Of a stretch of 64,000 nucleotides of DNA, positions 26,085-35,010 are shown piece after piece. Positions within the stretch are counted from its first letter, which is position 1. Every line of letters starts with the position of its first letter. This DNA comes from Elusimicrobiota bacterium (GTDB lineage: Bacteria > Elusimicrobiota > Elusimicrobia > UBA1565 > UBA9628): positions 224,827 through 288,826 of the forward strand of contig JACRDP010000029.1 of NCBI GenBank assembly GCA_016212855.1, in the 5' to 3' direction. Under the pieces are notes generated by a model. The model did not search any database. It was not told the DNA's origin and worked only from the letters and a program-made list of their open reading frames with translations. The position numbers were made by a program, and so were the translations under genes.

Positions 26085-28235
26085 ATGAAAAACCTCCTGC
26101 TCGCCTCGCTTCTGCTGACGACGCCCGCCGTCGCCGCCGTCGTGCCCGACGCCGACGGCGATGCCGCCGAAAGCCAGTGGTCGACGCCCGTCGCCGCGCC
26201 TGCGCCCGCGCCGGGCGAGCCCGTGGCGGGCGGCGCCGAAGGCGGCTACGCCGACCCCGACCGCCGGCGCATGGACGAGGAGCGCCGCAAGGACGTGCTC
26301 GACCAGCTGTGCCGGCGTATCAAGCTGAATAAGGATTACACGGTCGGCGGTCCGGATTGGCCCTCGGCGACGATCGGCTTCAACCGTCGAATGGAGGCCG
26401 ACATCGACGGCAAGCTCGCGTTGATCGACACCGAAGAGCTCAAGATCGGCTGGAGCAAGTCCCTGGGCGACGAGCTCGGAAACACCGGAGCGCACGGTTC
26501 GATCTGGGCGGGCGCCACGGTGGACGGCAGGTCCATGGTGATCCGCCGCCTGGGCTCCTACGGCACGTGCTCGGAGATGGACCGCCTGCTCAAGGTCACC
26601 GACATCAAGCTCGCCATTCCCTTCACCACCAAGCGCATCATGGCGATGGAGAACGGCGAGCTGTGGCGCATCCCGATGACCTTGAACGTCAGCTACGGCG
26701 CCGGCGTCTCCGGCGTCGCCGGCGAGGACGTCGCCCTGTCCTTCGGCGTCTCGAAGGGGAAGACGGGCACGGCGAGCATGACCTTGTGGCGGCTGTCCGA
26801 GAAGAAGGCGCGCTTCCGCTTCCGCATCGACTACGTGGGCGTGCACTCGCGCTCGCTGAGCATCAGCAAGACGATCCCGGCCGCCGAGTTCGCCTTCCAG
26901 GGCACGAACGCCGCGCTGAAGCTGGTCAACAAGGAGATCGCCAAGCAGCTCAATCGCTACACGGCGCTGTACCTCGGCATCGGCCGCTCGAAATCCGACG
27001 GGCGCCGCCTCGTGCTCGAGTACGTGATCGACCCCACCGACCCGGACCAGGCCCGCGCGATGGCCGAGGCCCTGCAGGGCAACTTCAAGACCTTGGTGGA
27101 TCTGGCGCGGCGCATGGCGACGACCCACACCTCGAACGACGAGACGCAGCAGGCCTACACCGAGATCCAGGAGGAGAACGCCTTGCGCCTGGGCTACGCC
27201 ACCTACGCCGCGATGTCGCAGTACAACGGCCGCTCGCGCAGCGTCTCCATCGGCGTGCCGTTCCTGTTCGCCGGCAACTGGAGCTCTTCGACCGGCAACG
27301 ACACGGTCAAGCGCTACACCCAGGACGGCGGCGAGTTCAAGTTCCACAACGCGGCAAATTCGCCTAGCGGCGAATTTTTTAATATTCCCTTCCTCGGTCC
27401 GATGGTCAAGAACCTGGAGAGCCGCAACGTCGAGTTCGTCACTTACGCTGCCGACGGTCAACCCCACAGCGAAGCGTTCGGCGTGTACATGCACAACCAG
27501 GCCTTCCTGCGCCTGCCCGCCTCGTCGGTGTCCTCCGGCGTCGAGGACGTGAACGCGGTGCTGCGTCTGGCGGGCGCGGCGCGTCGCGGCGGCGTCGACC
27601 GCACGATGGAGATTCCGGTGCCCCGCGTCGAGCGCCTGGAGGGCCGCGCCGAGGGCGCCGATCAGAAGGGCTGGGTGTCGCTCACGATGGTGATCAACCA
27701 GAAGGCGGTGCGCGACGCGCTCGCGGCCACCGCTCCGGAGCTGCTGAAGGCGTATGCTGTCGGGACCAAGCCCGAGGACCGGCCGTGGGCCGAGTGGCTG
27801 GTCAAGAACGGGCGCCTGGAGAACGGGCGCCTGGTCTACGATCAGGCCCAGGCCAAGCGCGACCTGGACATCCGCGAGGGCGGGGACAGCTGGCTCGCCA
27901 ACATGGCCGGCCGCGCGGCGGGGCTCGTCACGGATATGGCCGACGCCGCGTCGGCGCCGAACAACGAGGACCGGGCGCAGCGGTTCGCGAAGGTGTTCTC
28001 GCATGAGAACCGCTCCGGGATGGGCCATGCGGACGTGTTCCGCGTCCTGATCCAGTTCATCGACCCCCTGGACGTCACCGGCGACTTCGTGGCCGCCGTC
28101 GACGGCGCCCACAAGGGGGCCGCGGAGATCAAGGCGCACTACGTCCTCAAGAAAGGCCGCTCCGAGGTGGATAAATTGGGGGATGCCGGGGCCACCCGCG
28201 GTCGCTTCGCGGACGGCTCGATCATGACGGATTAA
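26085..28235 (+). CDS. Large secreted protein of unknown function, copy 1 of a tandem pair
   Basis: 716 residues. Signal peptide MKNLLLASLLLTTPAVA, then an acidic Pro/Ala linker, then a long ordered region. It is clearly homologous to the next protein along its whole length: both share a VLDQLCR segment near residue 70, SMVIRxL near 150, AKQLNRYT near 290, a VLEYVxDP segment near 310 and the DFVAxVD / AHYVLKK end. No enzyme motif or membrane segment is visible beyond the signal. TATCCT lies six bases before the ATG; an upstream frame opening at 26007 is not needed. The family is not one I recognise. Confidence 0.75.
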   Translation: MKNLLLASLLLTTPAVAAVVPDADGDAAESQWSTPVAAPAPAPGEPVAGGAEGGYADPDRRRMDEERRKDVLDQLCRRIKLNKDYTVGGPDWPSATIGFNRRMEADIDGKLALIDTEELKIGWSKSLGDELGNTGAHGSIWAGATVDGRSMVIRRLGSYGTCSEMDRLLKVTDIKLAIPFTTKRIMAMENGELWRIPMTLNVSYGAGVSGVAGEDVALSFGVSKGKTGTASMTLWRLSEKKARFRFRIDYVGVHSRSLSISKTIPAAEFAFQGTNAALKLVNKEIAKQLNRYTALYLGIGRSKSDGRRLVLEYVIDPTDPDQARAMAEALQGNFKTLVDLARRMATTHTSNDETQQAYTEIQEENALRLGYATYAAMSQYNGRSRSVSIGVPFLFAGNWSSSTGNDTVKRYTQDGGEFKFHNAANSPSGEFFNIPFLGPMVKNLESRNVEFVTYAADGQPHSEAFGVYMHNQAFLRLPASSVSSGVEDVNAVLRLAGAARRGGVDRTMEIPVPRVERLEGRAEGADQKGWVSLTMVINQKAVRDALAATAPELLKAYAVGTKPEDRPWAEWLVKNGRLENGRLVYDQAQAKRDLDIREGGDSWLANMAGRAAGLVTDMADAASAPNNEDRAQRFAKVFSHENRSGMGHADVFRVLIQFIDPLDVTGDFVAAVDGAHKGAAEIKAHYVLKKGRSEVDKLGDAGATRGRFADGSIMTD

Positions 28236-28307
28236 AGAACGATAAAACCGGTTTTCTAGGTCTTTAGCCCCAGGACACGGGGCGGGGGGCACGGTATTCT
28301 ATCCCTA

Positions 28308-30533
28308 ATGATAGAACGCCGACCCGTCGCGCTGGCCGCCGCCCTCATCATCCTTTCGACCCCCGCCTTCGCTCAGCTCAAGGCGACCATGGCTCCCATC
28401 TCGGACAGCGAGTGGGACGATTTCAAGGCCGACCCCGGCTCAACGCCGAACAGCCCGATCGGGGCGACCACCCCGGAAGGCGGCTTCTCCGCGCCGGAGC
28501 GAGTCATTTTCTCCGAGAAAATGCGCGACCGCGTCCTCGATCAGCTCTGCCGCCAGCTCAAGCTTCAATATGAATACAGGCTACCCGGCGACTTCGGCGG
28601 CACCGGCGCCGGCTTCCGGCGCTGGTTGGCCCCGTTGCCCGACGGGCGCCTGACCATCGTCGACGAGGAGCGGCTCTCGGTGGGCTACGGTCATGCCTTC
28701 ACCCAAGCCTTGGAGCAGGTTCCCGGCGTCTCCGGAAGCCTCTGGCTCGGAGGCCGTCTCGAGGGCTCCTCGATGGTGATCCGCCCGCTCGAGGGCAAGG
28801 CCACCTGTAAAGAAGTCGACCGCCTCATCGATCTGCGCGACATCAAGACCGTCCTGCCGTTCAAGAAGGAGCGCATCGCCGCGATGAAGGTCGGCGAGCT
28901 GTGGCGCATGCCCTTCCGCCTCACCGTCGGCCACACCGAGACGCTCGGCGAGAACATCACGCAGGCCGCCGACACCGCCTTCAACGCCTCCTTGACCTTC
29001 AACGGCACCGAGAGCGGCGAGGCGACGTTGACGATCTACCGGCTGTCCGAGTCCGAGCTGCGCTTCCGCTTCCGCGTCGACCGCGTCGAGATCCGCACGA
29101 AAGGCGCCCGCCTCGCGCAGACGATTCCGGCGGCCGACTTCGCGATCGCCGGCGGCAACATCCTGCTCAATCTGATCGATCGCGAGCTCGCCAAGCAGCT
29201 CAATCGCTACACGTCCGCCTCCCTCGGCTTCTCGAACGCGAAGACGCAGGGCAAGCGCGTCGTGCTCGAGTACGTCGTCGACCCGCGCAAGCCGGAGGAG
29301 GCCGAGGCCGTCGCCCAGGCCCTGCACGGCGACTTCAAGTCCCTCGTGAAGATGGGCTGGCGCATGGGCACGCAGCAGGCCACGAGCGACAGCACCGAGG
29401 AGGCCTACCGCGACCTGCAGAGCAAGCACGACGCCGAGCTCGGCCCCGCGAAGTTCGCCGCGATCGACGCCTACACGCAGAAGGCCAAGAACATCACCTT
29501 GAACCTGCCGTTCCTGACGTCCCAGAACTGGTCCAAATCGCGCGGCGAGAACACGACGACGCGCTACACCGACGAGCAGGGCGAGATCCACTTCGAGCGC
29601 GGCGACCGTTCGCATCAGGGGGAGTGGTTCACCATCCCTTGGGTCGGACCCTTGGTCAAGAACCAGGACCAGCAGGACGTCCAGGCCGTCAGCGCGGCGC
29701 GGACCGGCGAGGCGCACGGCGATCCGATCCTGATCTATCTTCAGCAGCACGGCTTCCTGCGCGCCACCGAAAGCTCGGTGCGCGACAAGGCCAAGCAGTT
29801 CCAGGAGATCATGGCTTTGGCCGGCACCCACGGCAACGGCCCGAACCCGCGCATGGCTTTGCCCATCGACAAGGTCATGCCCCCGCCGCCTCCGGCGCAG
29901 TCCTGCTTCGAGAATTGCCCGGTCGAGCCCTCCAACCGCAAGGGTACGGTCGCTTTCACCTTGGTGTTCACGCAGAAGGCCGTCGACCAGTTGATCCACG
30001 CGACGCCGGAGGACGTAATCCGTTCCTACGCCGCGACGGTGGACTCGATGCCGGCGATGCAGTGGCTGATGAACAACGGCAAGCTGAACGAACACACGGG
30101 GAAGATCGACTACGACTGGCGCGCCGCGCGCAAGGCCTTCCCCGACCCGTTCGACGACCGCGCCGCCGGCTCCCGCAGTTGGGAGGAAGGGGAGATCTCG
30201 CGCATGGCCAAAGAGGCCGCGGGCCTGATCGCCGACTTGGCGAAAGCGCGAGACGCCTCAGATAACGTCGCGCGCAGCGCGGCGTTGGTGACGGCCTTCA
30301 ACGGAAAGGGCGAGAGCAAGATGGTGTACGACCGCGCCCTGCGCGTGTTCGTCCAGCTCGTGGACCCGATGAACCTCACCGCGGACTTCGTGGCCAACGT
30401 GGACCGGCCCAAGAAGGAGACGGACGTCCGCGCGCACTACGTCCTGAAGCGCAACCGGCCCGAAAACGAGCTGCTGAAGCTGGCCGGCGAGGCCAAGGCC
30501 CGCGTCGCGAATCCGTCGATTCTCGTCGACTAG
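28308..30533 (+). CDS. Large secreted protein of unknown function, copy 2 of a tandem pair
   Basis: 741 residues with a signal peptide ending near TPAFAQ. It is a diverged paralogue of the preceding protein, colinear with it from the VLDQLCRQLKL segment to the final RAHYVLKRNRPE segment. A short insert with a Cys pair (SCFENCPVEPS, near residue 530) is absent from copy 1. TATTCT lies seven bases before the ATG, so each copy seems to have its own promoter, 72 bases apart. Function unknown; a structural or surface role is possible. Confidence 0.75.
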   Translation: MIERRPVALAAALIILSTPAFAQLKATMAPISDSEWDDFKADPGSTPNSPIGATTPEGGFSAPERVIFSEKMRDRVLDQLCRQLKLQYEYRLPGDFGGTGAGFRRWLAPLPDGRLTIVDEERLSVGYGHAFTQALEQVPGVSGSLWLGGRLEGSSMVIRPLEGKATCKEVDRLIDLRDIKTVLPFKKERIAAMKVGELWRMPFRLTVGHTETLGENITQAADTAFNASLTFNGTESGEATLTIYRLSESELRFRFRVDRVEIRTKGARLAQTIPAADFAIAGGNILLNLIDRELAKQLNRYTSASLGFSNAKTQGKRVVLEYVVDPRKPEEAEAVAQALHGDFKSLVKMGWRMGTQQATSDSTEEAYRDLQSKHDAELGPAKFAAIDAYTQKAKNITLNLPFLTSQNWSKSRGENTTTRYTDEQGEIHFERGDRSHQGEWFTIPWVGPLVKNQDQQDVQAVSAARTGEAHGDPILIYLQQHGFLRATESSVRDKAKQFQEIMALAGTHGNGPNPRMALPIDKVMPPPPPAQSCFENCPVEPSNRKGTVAFTLVFTQKAVDQLIHATPEDVIRSYAATVDSMPAMQWLMNNGKLNEHTGKIDYDWRAARKAFPDPFDDRAAGSRSWEEGEISRMAKEAAGLIADLAKARDASDNVARSAALVTAFNGKGESKMVYDRALRVFVQLVDPMNLTADFVANVDRPKKETDVRAHYVLKRNRPENELLKLAGEAKARVANPSILVD

Positions 30534-30607
30534 GCTGCCCTGAAATGGGCCGTCCGGCCGCCAGCGGCCGGACGCATATGCCGGTATGGAAGGCTCCGTA
30601 GCATATA

Positions 30608-30683
30608 GACACGAAACCCCCCGCTTGACTCGCGGAGGGTCTTGGTCCCGACATTTCTCGTTACGGGTTCGAAATCGACCTCG
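30608..30683 (-). ncRNA. Candidate small RNA with own promoter and terminator
   Basis: On the minus strand a good sigma-70 type promoter (TGGACA, 17 bases, TATACT; 30714-30686) is followed by about 70 transcribed bases and a terminator hairpin, CCCTCCGC paired with GCGGGGGG (30639-30632 and 30624-30617) and then TTTCGTGTCT. No start codon with a convincing frame lies in between. The unit sits between the end of the 28308 gene and the cold shock gene, so it would be a free-standing RNA of about 75 bases. Confidence 0.5.
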
Positions 30684-30685
30684 TC

Positions 30686-30714
30686 AGTATAACACGTCCT
30701 TCCCCGCTTGTCCA
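30686..30714 (-). promoter_or_regulatory. Sigma-70 type promoter of the candidate small RNA
   Basis: -35 TGGACA (30714-30709) and -10 TATACT (30691-30686) with 17 bases between, all read on the minus strand. Confidence 0.6.
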
Positions 30715-30778
30715 GTACTATAATCGCGGGCGGCATGAGCATAATACTCCTATATGTCTTCTGCGCTAAATAGAGAAA

Positions 30779-30806
30779 CCCCCGTCACCGCGAGCGGTGA
30801 CGGGGG
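30779..30806 (-). terminator. Rho-independent terminator of the cold shock gene
   Basis: A perfect 12-base stem CCCCCGTCACCG / CGGTGACGGGGG with a four-base loop, followed on the minus strand by TTTCTCTATTT. It lies 25 bases after the cold shock stop codon. Confidence 0.85.
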
Positions 30807-30830
30807 CGTTCTTTCAGATCCGCGCTCTGA

Positions 30831-31034
30831 TTAGAGCTTGCGAACGTTCGCGGCGCGCGGTCCCTTGTCGGACTGCTGCACGTCGAACTCGACGGCCTGA
30901 TTCTCAGCCAAAGTCTTGAATCCCTCGCCCATGATGGACGAGTGATGAACGAACAGGTCCTTGGACCCGTCGTCCGGCGTGATGAAACCGAAGCCCTTCT
31001 GATCGTTGAACCACTTCACTTTGCCCGTAGCCAT
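30831..31034 (-). CDS. Cold shock protein, CspA family
   Basis: 67 residues, the standard single-domain length. RNP1 (KGFGFI) and RNP2 (DLFVHHSS) are intact, so it should bind single-stranded RNA and DNA as an RNA chaperone. The start is the ATG of MATGKVKWF; an upstream in-frame start at 31067 would add 11 non-family residues from the leader. An AGAGGT SD lies about nine bases upstream. Unlike most genes here it has a leader of about 70 bases with a 5' hairpin, as is common for cold-regulated mRNAs, and its own terminator. Confidence 0.95.
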   Translation of the reverse strand: MATGKVKWFNDQKGFGFITPDDGSKDLFVHHSSIMGEGFKTLAENQAVEFDVQQSDKGPRAANVRKL

Positions 31035-31082
31035 TCTTTTACTACCTCTTTCTTGCGTATCGCTCACGTACGACTGTGTGGC

Positions 31083-31115
31083 GAGATTCCTCGTCGAATC
31101 TCTGGCCCTATTATA
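31083..31115 (-). promoter_or_regulatory. Extended -10 promoter and leader hairpin of the cold shock gene
   Basis: TGGTATAAT (core 31115-31110) is an extended -10 element. The expected transcript begins near 31103 with GAGATTC / GAATCTC (31102-31096 and 31089-31083) forming a hairpin at its 5' end. Confidence 0.6.
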
Positions 31116-31149
31116 CCATGTCTCGTCGTCGGGGATATGACAAAAATAA

Positions 31150-31184
31150 GCGCGGGGCCGCCCCTTTCGGGGACGGCCCCGCGC
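31150..31184 (-). terminator. Rho-independent terminator of the secreted metalloprotease gene
   Basis: A G+C-rich stem GCGCGGGGCCG-CCCC against its complement with a TTTC loop and one bulged base. On the minus strand it is followed by TTATTTTTGTC. It lies 14 bases after the stop codon at 31198. Confidence 0.85.
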
Positions 31185-31197
31185 CGTCAGTCAGGTC

Positions 31198-32151
31198 TTA
31201 CAGTCCCTGCCAGAGAGCCGTATTCTGGAGGTCCTTGAGGATCGCGGGAGACGCCGGGGCGCGCCGCGAAGCGAACGCGGGCTCCACGGGAGCCTCGGCC
31301 GGCTTGTACCAGCAGCGGGGCCGCAGGCCGAGCTGATGGTTGGACGCCGCGCTGCAGGTACCGGCGTTGGGATCGGTTTCGCTGAGCGCGTCGTCGACTC
31401 CGCGGGAGCAGATCGAGCCCGAGTAGTAGGTGTCGAGGCGGCACTGCGTCGCGGGGTGACCGTCCGCGGTGCGGGAGACCGCGTTCTGGTCCGGGGTGTC
31501 GTAGCGCGGGATCACGGTCTCGCTGCGCAGGGCCCGGAACAGCGAGGTCACCGACATGCCGGCGACCGAGCCTCTCACGCAGAGAGCGCGGTCGGCCTCG
31601 GACGTGAACGCCTTCTCGCAAGCCGGGACGGGGCCCGGATCGTCGCCCTTGGGGCGCGAGAAGGAGGTCGCGCCGGAGGCGGAGAACATGCGCCGGAGGC
31701 ACTTGAGGTTGGCGAAGTAGTCGGACTGACCCTCGTTGGACGCCCAGTCGTTGCCGCCGCCGTACTTCGGCGCGCCGCCGATGTGGTGGCCGATCTCGTG
31801 GCAGATCACCAGAGCGAAGCCGTCCTGGGTGATCGTCTCGTGCCGGGCCAGACCGCCGTACATGTTGACCACGTAGTTGGCGCCCTGGCGCTGAGCCGAG
31901 GCGTTGACGGTGTTGTTGTCCCACAGGCGCTTGACGACCAGCTTGCCGCCGCGCGCGGCGATCACGGGGCCGTAGAGCTTCTCGGCCTGATCGATGACGG
32001 CGTTGAACTGCGGCTGGGTCAGACCCTTGTCATCGAGCGAGCCGATGGGGATCTTCAGGTTGTTCTCGGGCAGGAATCCTTCGCACAACTGCGTCACGGG
32101 CACGACCGACAGGGCTGCGATCACGGCGCTCACCAGGATGCTTCGGATCAT
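31198..32151 (-). CDS. Secreted zinc metalloprotease-like protein
   Basis: 317 residues with a signal peptide ending near VTQ/LCEG. The zinc motif HEIGHH is followed about 20 residues later by NEGQSDYFA, whose Glu can be the third ligand, the M48-type (gluzincin) arrangement. There are eight or more Cys in the C-terminal half, suggesting disulfides in an exported protein. A good SD (AGGAGG, seven bases before the ATG) is present. Substrate unknown. Confidence 0.78.
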   Translation of the reverse strand: MIRSILVSAVIAALSVVPVTQLCEGFLPENNLKIPIGSLDDKGLTQPQFNAVIDQAEKLYGPVIAARGGKLVVKRLWDNNTVNASAQRQGANYVVNMYGGLARHETITQDGFALVICHEIGHHIGGAPKYGGGNDWASNEGQSDYFANLKCLRRMFSASGATSFSRPKGDDPGPVPACEKAFTSEADRALCVRGSVAGMSVTSLFRALRSETVIPRYDTPDQNAVSRTADGHPATQCRLDTYYSGSICSRGVDDALSETDPNAGTCSAASNHQLGLRPRCWYKPAEAPVEPAFASRRAPASPAILKDLQNTALWQGL

Positions 32152-32262
32152 GGACTACCTCCTCACCGGGTCCATCCTGACATAACCCATTTTGGGATGC
32201 AAGCGGAAATTGCCCTAAAGTCCCGGGTATTTTATAGGCCCTTTGGGTAAGCCGCGATAAGG

Positions 32263-32268
32263 TAAAAT
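32263..32268 (+). promoter_or_regulatory. -10 hexamer of leaderless type before 32275
   Basis: TAAAAT, six bases, ATG. No SD sequence is seen. Confidence 0.5.
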
Positions 32269-32274
32269 CGGGCC

Positions 32275-32535
32275 ATGAAGAAGACCGCTTGGAAGCGCGC
32301 CGGGAAATCCCTGATCCTGAAGCTGACCATGAAGGACTTCCCGGCGGCGCTCGCGTTCATCCGCGCCGTCGCGAAACTGGCGGAAGCCGAGGATCATCAT
32401 CCCGACATCCACCTGACGCGCTACCGGAACCTGAGGCTCGAACTCACGACGCACGACGCGGGGGCGTTGACCGAGCGGGATTACCGGCTCGCGGCCAAGA
32501 TCGATAAGCTCCCGCGGCGCCTTAAGCGCGTTTAG
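32275..32535 (+). CDS. Pterin-4a-carbinolamine dehydratase-like protein
   Basis: 86 residues, slightly short for the family. The hallmark segment [18 protein letters not shown] and [19 protein letters not shown] match the PCD/DCoH family, with the tandem His pair that binds the pterin. It recycles 4a-hydroxytetrahydrobiopterin made by aromatic amino acid hydroxylases or acts in molybdopterin-type pathways in bacteria without these; no hydroxylase gene is in the window. The last 14 bases overlap the end of the oppositely oriented PPIase gene. Confidence 0.88.
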   Translation: MKKTAWKRAGKSLILKLTMKDFPAALAFIRAVAKLAEAEDHHPDIHLTRYRNLRLELTTHDAGALTERDYRLAAKIDKLPRRLKRV

Positions 32536-32800
32536 TGATTTCGATGAGGTGGTAGCCGAACTGGGTCTTCACCGGGCCCTGCACCTTGCCGACGGGGGCG
32601 CTGAAGACGACCGTGTCGAACTCGGGGACCATCTGTCCCGGGCCGAACTCTCCCAGGTCGCCGCCGCTGCGGCCGGACGGGCAGGAGGAGTGCTTCTTGG
32701 CGAGGTCGGCGAACGCGGCGCCGCCTTCGATTTCCTTCTTGAGCTTGGCGCATTCGGCTTCGGTCTTCACGAGGATGTGGCGGGCGGAGGCTCGGGGCAT
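32522..32800 (-). CDS. ppiC: Parvulin-type peptidyl-prolyl cis-trans isomerase
   Basis: 92 residues: a single parvulin domain without signal peptide, so cytoplasmic, like E. coli PpiC (Par10). The conserved segments [30 protein letters not shown] and [14 protein letters not shown] cover the whole fold. SD AGGAGA lies eight bases before the ATG. The peroxiredoxin gene is 16 bases upstream, so the two form an operon. Confidence 0.93.
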   Translation of the reverse strand: MPRASARHILVKTEAECAKLKKEIEGGAAFADLAKKHSSCPSGRSGGDLGEFGPGQMVPEFDTVVFSAPVGKVQGPVKTQFGYHLIEITKRA

Positions 32801-32816
32801 GGGTTTTTCTCCTGTC

Positions 32817-33341
32817 TTACTTCGATTTTTGCAGCTCAGACAATGCGGCCAGCACCTCGGCGGCGTGGCCGCCCGGCGACACCTTCAGGAAGCGCTTGGC
32901 GATCTTGCCGTCGGGGCCGATCACGAAGGTGTTGCGCGAGGAAAATTTGACCAGGCCGAGGTTGGTCAGCGAGCCGTAGGCCTTCGACGTCTCGTACTTG
33001 TCGTCGGCGAGCAGCTTGAAGGCGAGGCCTTCCTTCGTGCAGAACTCCTTGTGGGACTCCGCGCTTTGGCCGCTGACGCCGAGCACCACCGCGTTCAACG
33101 CGGCGAACTGCGCGGCGTTCTTTTGGAAGTTATGCGCCTCGAGGGTACAGCCGCCGGTGAAGTCTTTCGGGTAGAAGTAAAGTACGACCCATTTCCCCGA
33201 GTAGTCGGACAAGGAGACGGGCTTGCCCTCCTGGGAGTTCAGGGTGAAGGCGGGGGCCTTGGCGCCTTCGAGCGGCGGCGCGGGAGTCTTGGCGGACGCG
33301 GAGGCGGCGGCCAGCAGTACGGCGAGGGACAGGTATCTCAT
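32817..33341 (-). CDS. Exported peroxiredoxin, BCP-like
   Basis: 174 residues with a signal peptide ([17 protein letters not shown]). The thioredoxin-fold domain has the peroxidatic Cys in [10 protein letters not shown] and a second Cys in [10 protein letters not shown], and ends with the usual [12 protein letters not shown]. It reduces hydroperoxides in the periplasm. This is notable next to lipid oxygenase and PUFA genes, but the link is only suggestive. I chose the ATG that opens the signal peptide; a GTG five codons upstream (33356) is an alternative. Confidence 0.85.
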   Translation of the reverse strand: MRYLSLAVLLAAASASAKTPAPPLEGAKAPAFTLNSQEGKPVSLSDYSGKWVVLYFYPKDFTGGCTLEAHNFQKNAAQFAALNAVVLGVSGQSAESHKEFCTKEGLAFKLLADDKYETSKAYGSLTNLGLVKFSSRNTFVIGPDGKIAKRFLKVSPGGHAAEVLAALSELQKSK

Positions 33342-33385
33342 GCGGAGATTGAACACTATCCCGGGGCGTCATTCCGAGACCCATG

Positions 33386-33970
33386 TCAGCGGCCGGCGAC
33401 CAGGTGCTGCTCCTCGATGTCGTGCACGCGCATCAGAACCAGCGCGTCCACGGCCTCGGGCGTCGGGGACACGAGGCCGGACTCCAGGTTCACCTCGAAG
33501 GCGTAGACCGGGGAGCCGGCGGGCTCTCGGAAAATTACAACGTAATTTTCTCCGTCCGTGCGCTCCGCCGTCCACGCCTTGCGCCCGTCCGCGTGCCGGA
33601 CGACCCCGCCCAGGCGCTTGAGGACGTTCGCCTCGTCGCCGGCCATGACCGACTCCTGCGTCAGCGCGATCGCGTCGAGGGCGTCCTCATCGACGATGTA
33701 GACCGGCCGGGCCACGATCTGGGGCGCGGCGTACACCTCGGGGATCGAATCGACGCTCGCCATGAAGGCCAGCAGCAGGGCGCCCATGGACAGGGCCGCC
33801 TTCATGTGCCAGCGGTAAGCGTTCGGGTCCGCGGCGATCGGGGGGAGGCTGATCGGAGTTTGCAGTTCCGAGCTCAGCCAGGAGGGCGCGGCGCCTCTCG
33901 TCGTCATCAGGGCCTGCGCGATCGCCTGGAGCTCGACTTCGGTCCGCGGGGCTTCGGTGAAGTTGTTCAT
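33386..33970 (-). CDS. Single-pass membrane protein of unknown function
   Basis: 194 residues. A cytoplasmic N-terminal part of about 65 residues is followed by one hydrophobic segment (MKAALSMGALLLAFMASV) and a mainly beta C-terminal part of about 110 residues outside the membrane. The layout recalls anti-sigma factors, but there is no zinc-binding motif and no sigma factor gene nearby. The start at 33970 is backed by TATCCT five bases upstream; the longer frame to 34036 adds an Arg/Pro-rich stretch. Confidence 0.6.
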   Translation of the reverse strand: MNNFTEAPRTEVELQAIAQALMTTRGAAPSWLSSELQTPISLPPIAADPNAYRWHMKAALSMGALLLAFMASVDSIPEVYAAPQIVARPVYIVDEDALDAIALTQESVMAGDEANVLKRLGGVVRHADGRKAWTAERTDGENYVVIFREPAGSPVYAFEVNLESGLVSPTPEAVDALVLMRVHDIEEQHLVAGR

Positions 33971-34090
33971 GCCCGCAGGATAACCCCGGAGGCGGGGGCC
34001 CGGCAACGAAACACGGCGTAAATCCCGGGGAAACAAAAGGTGAACGCTTGACCGGCGCCCGCTGGTCGGGCCGGAGCCTTAGCGCCTAGG

Positions 34091-34110
34091 CCGGGCCGCA
34101 AGCGGCCCGG
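34091..34110. repeat. GC-rich hairpin CCGGGCCG-CAAG-CGGCCCGG with flanking inverted repeat
   Basis: A perfect 8-base stem with a CAAG loop lies after the desaturase stop. It is enclosed by CGCCTAGGC (34083-34091) and GCCTAGGCG (34142-34150). The attached GCCCGGCACAG also occurs at 36462-36472. No U-run follows, so this looks more like a repeat element than an intrinsic terminator. Confidence 0.5.
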
Positions 34111-34143
34111 CACAGGCACGCTTTGAGGAAATCCTCGTAGTGC

Positions 34144-34932
34144 CTAGGCGTCGACGGGGACGCCCCAGGGCTGCTCGGCCGCGTCGAGGGTGGAGACGAG
34201 CTCGAGCGACTTGTTGATCGTGAGCACCTTGAGGGCCGCGAGCACCTTGATGATCGCGTAGGTCGGGTCGAACTCGTACCACTTCACCGCGAAGTTCGCG
34301 CTCGTGCACAGGCGGTGGTGGTTGTTTTGGAACAGCTCTCCCATCGTGAGGAAGTCGATGGCCAAGGTGTTGCGCGAGGAGTCGCGCAGCGGGAAGTTCC
34401 GGTAGCCGTAGCGGTGCCCGCACCAGTTCACGATCGCGCCGTGGATCGGCCCCATGAAGAAGTGCGCCGGCAGGAGCAGCCACATCCACCAGTGCGTGGC
34501 GAACTTCCAGTACACGCCGGCGTAGAACAGCGCCCAGAACGTCATCGACAGCCAATGGTCGCCGATCTTCTCCATCAGGGGCCAGCGCGGATACCCGCCC
34601 TCGAAGCGCTTCTCCACAAGCTCCTTATAATGGCCGATCGCGTTGAAGCGCTTGAAGGTGGCCCACATCATGCTCACCGCGTTGGAAAAATTATCGGGCG
34701 AGTGCGGATCGCGCTCCGTGTCGCTGTACGCATGGTGCATGCGGTGCAGGAGGGCGTACGCGCGGGGGTTCAGGTAGGAGAAGCCCTGGGTCACCCAGGC
34801 GAACACGTGGAAGAAGCGCTCCCAGAACAGGTTCATCTTGAACATGCGGTGCGCGGCGTAGCGGTGAACGTAGAAGGTCTGGGAGAACAGCGCTAGGAAA
34901 TAGTGTGCGACGAAAAAGGAGATGATGAACAT
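34144..34932 (-). CDS. Fatty acid (acyl-CoA) desaturase, membrane di-iron type
   Basis: 262 residues with four hydrophobic segments. The three His boxes are HRYAAH, HRMHH and QNNHH; the first two match the acyl-CoA delta-9 class, and the third has Gln in place of the first His. The family inserts a cis double bond into a fatty acyl chain using O2 and two electrons from cytochrome b5 or ferredoxin. SD GGAGG lies three bases before the ATG; the frame is open far upstream but that part is antisense to the MltB gene. A possible electron donor pair is encoded at 46310-47784. Confidence 0.9.
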   Translation of the reverse strand: MFIISFFVAHYFLALFSQTFYVHRYAAHRMFKMNLFWERFFHVFAWVTQGFSYLNPRAYALLHRMHHAYSDTERDPHSPDNFSNAVSMMWATFKRFNAIGHYKELVEKRFEGGYPRWPLMEKIGDHWLSMTFWALFYAGVYWKFATHWWMWLLLPAHFFMGPIHGAIVNWCGHRYGYRNFPLRDSSRNTLAIDFLTMGELFQNNHHRLCTSANFAVKWYEFDPTYAIIKVLAALKVLTINKSLELVSTLDAAEQPWGVPVDA

Positions 34933-35010
34933 GAGCCTCCGAGAACGCCGGGAGCAAGATAGTAATTCATTCTCATTAAGTCTAGATGTAAATTCGAGGG
35001 GCGCTCCGCG

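Noticed and set aside
26004..28292. 762-residue minus-strand frame opposite the 26085 gene
   Set aside because: Low-complexity Arg/Gly/His/Val composition typical of antisense to a G+C-rich gene; the plus strand has a signal peptide and a paralogue.
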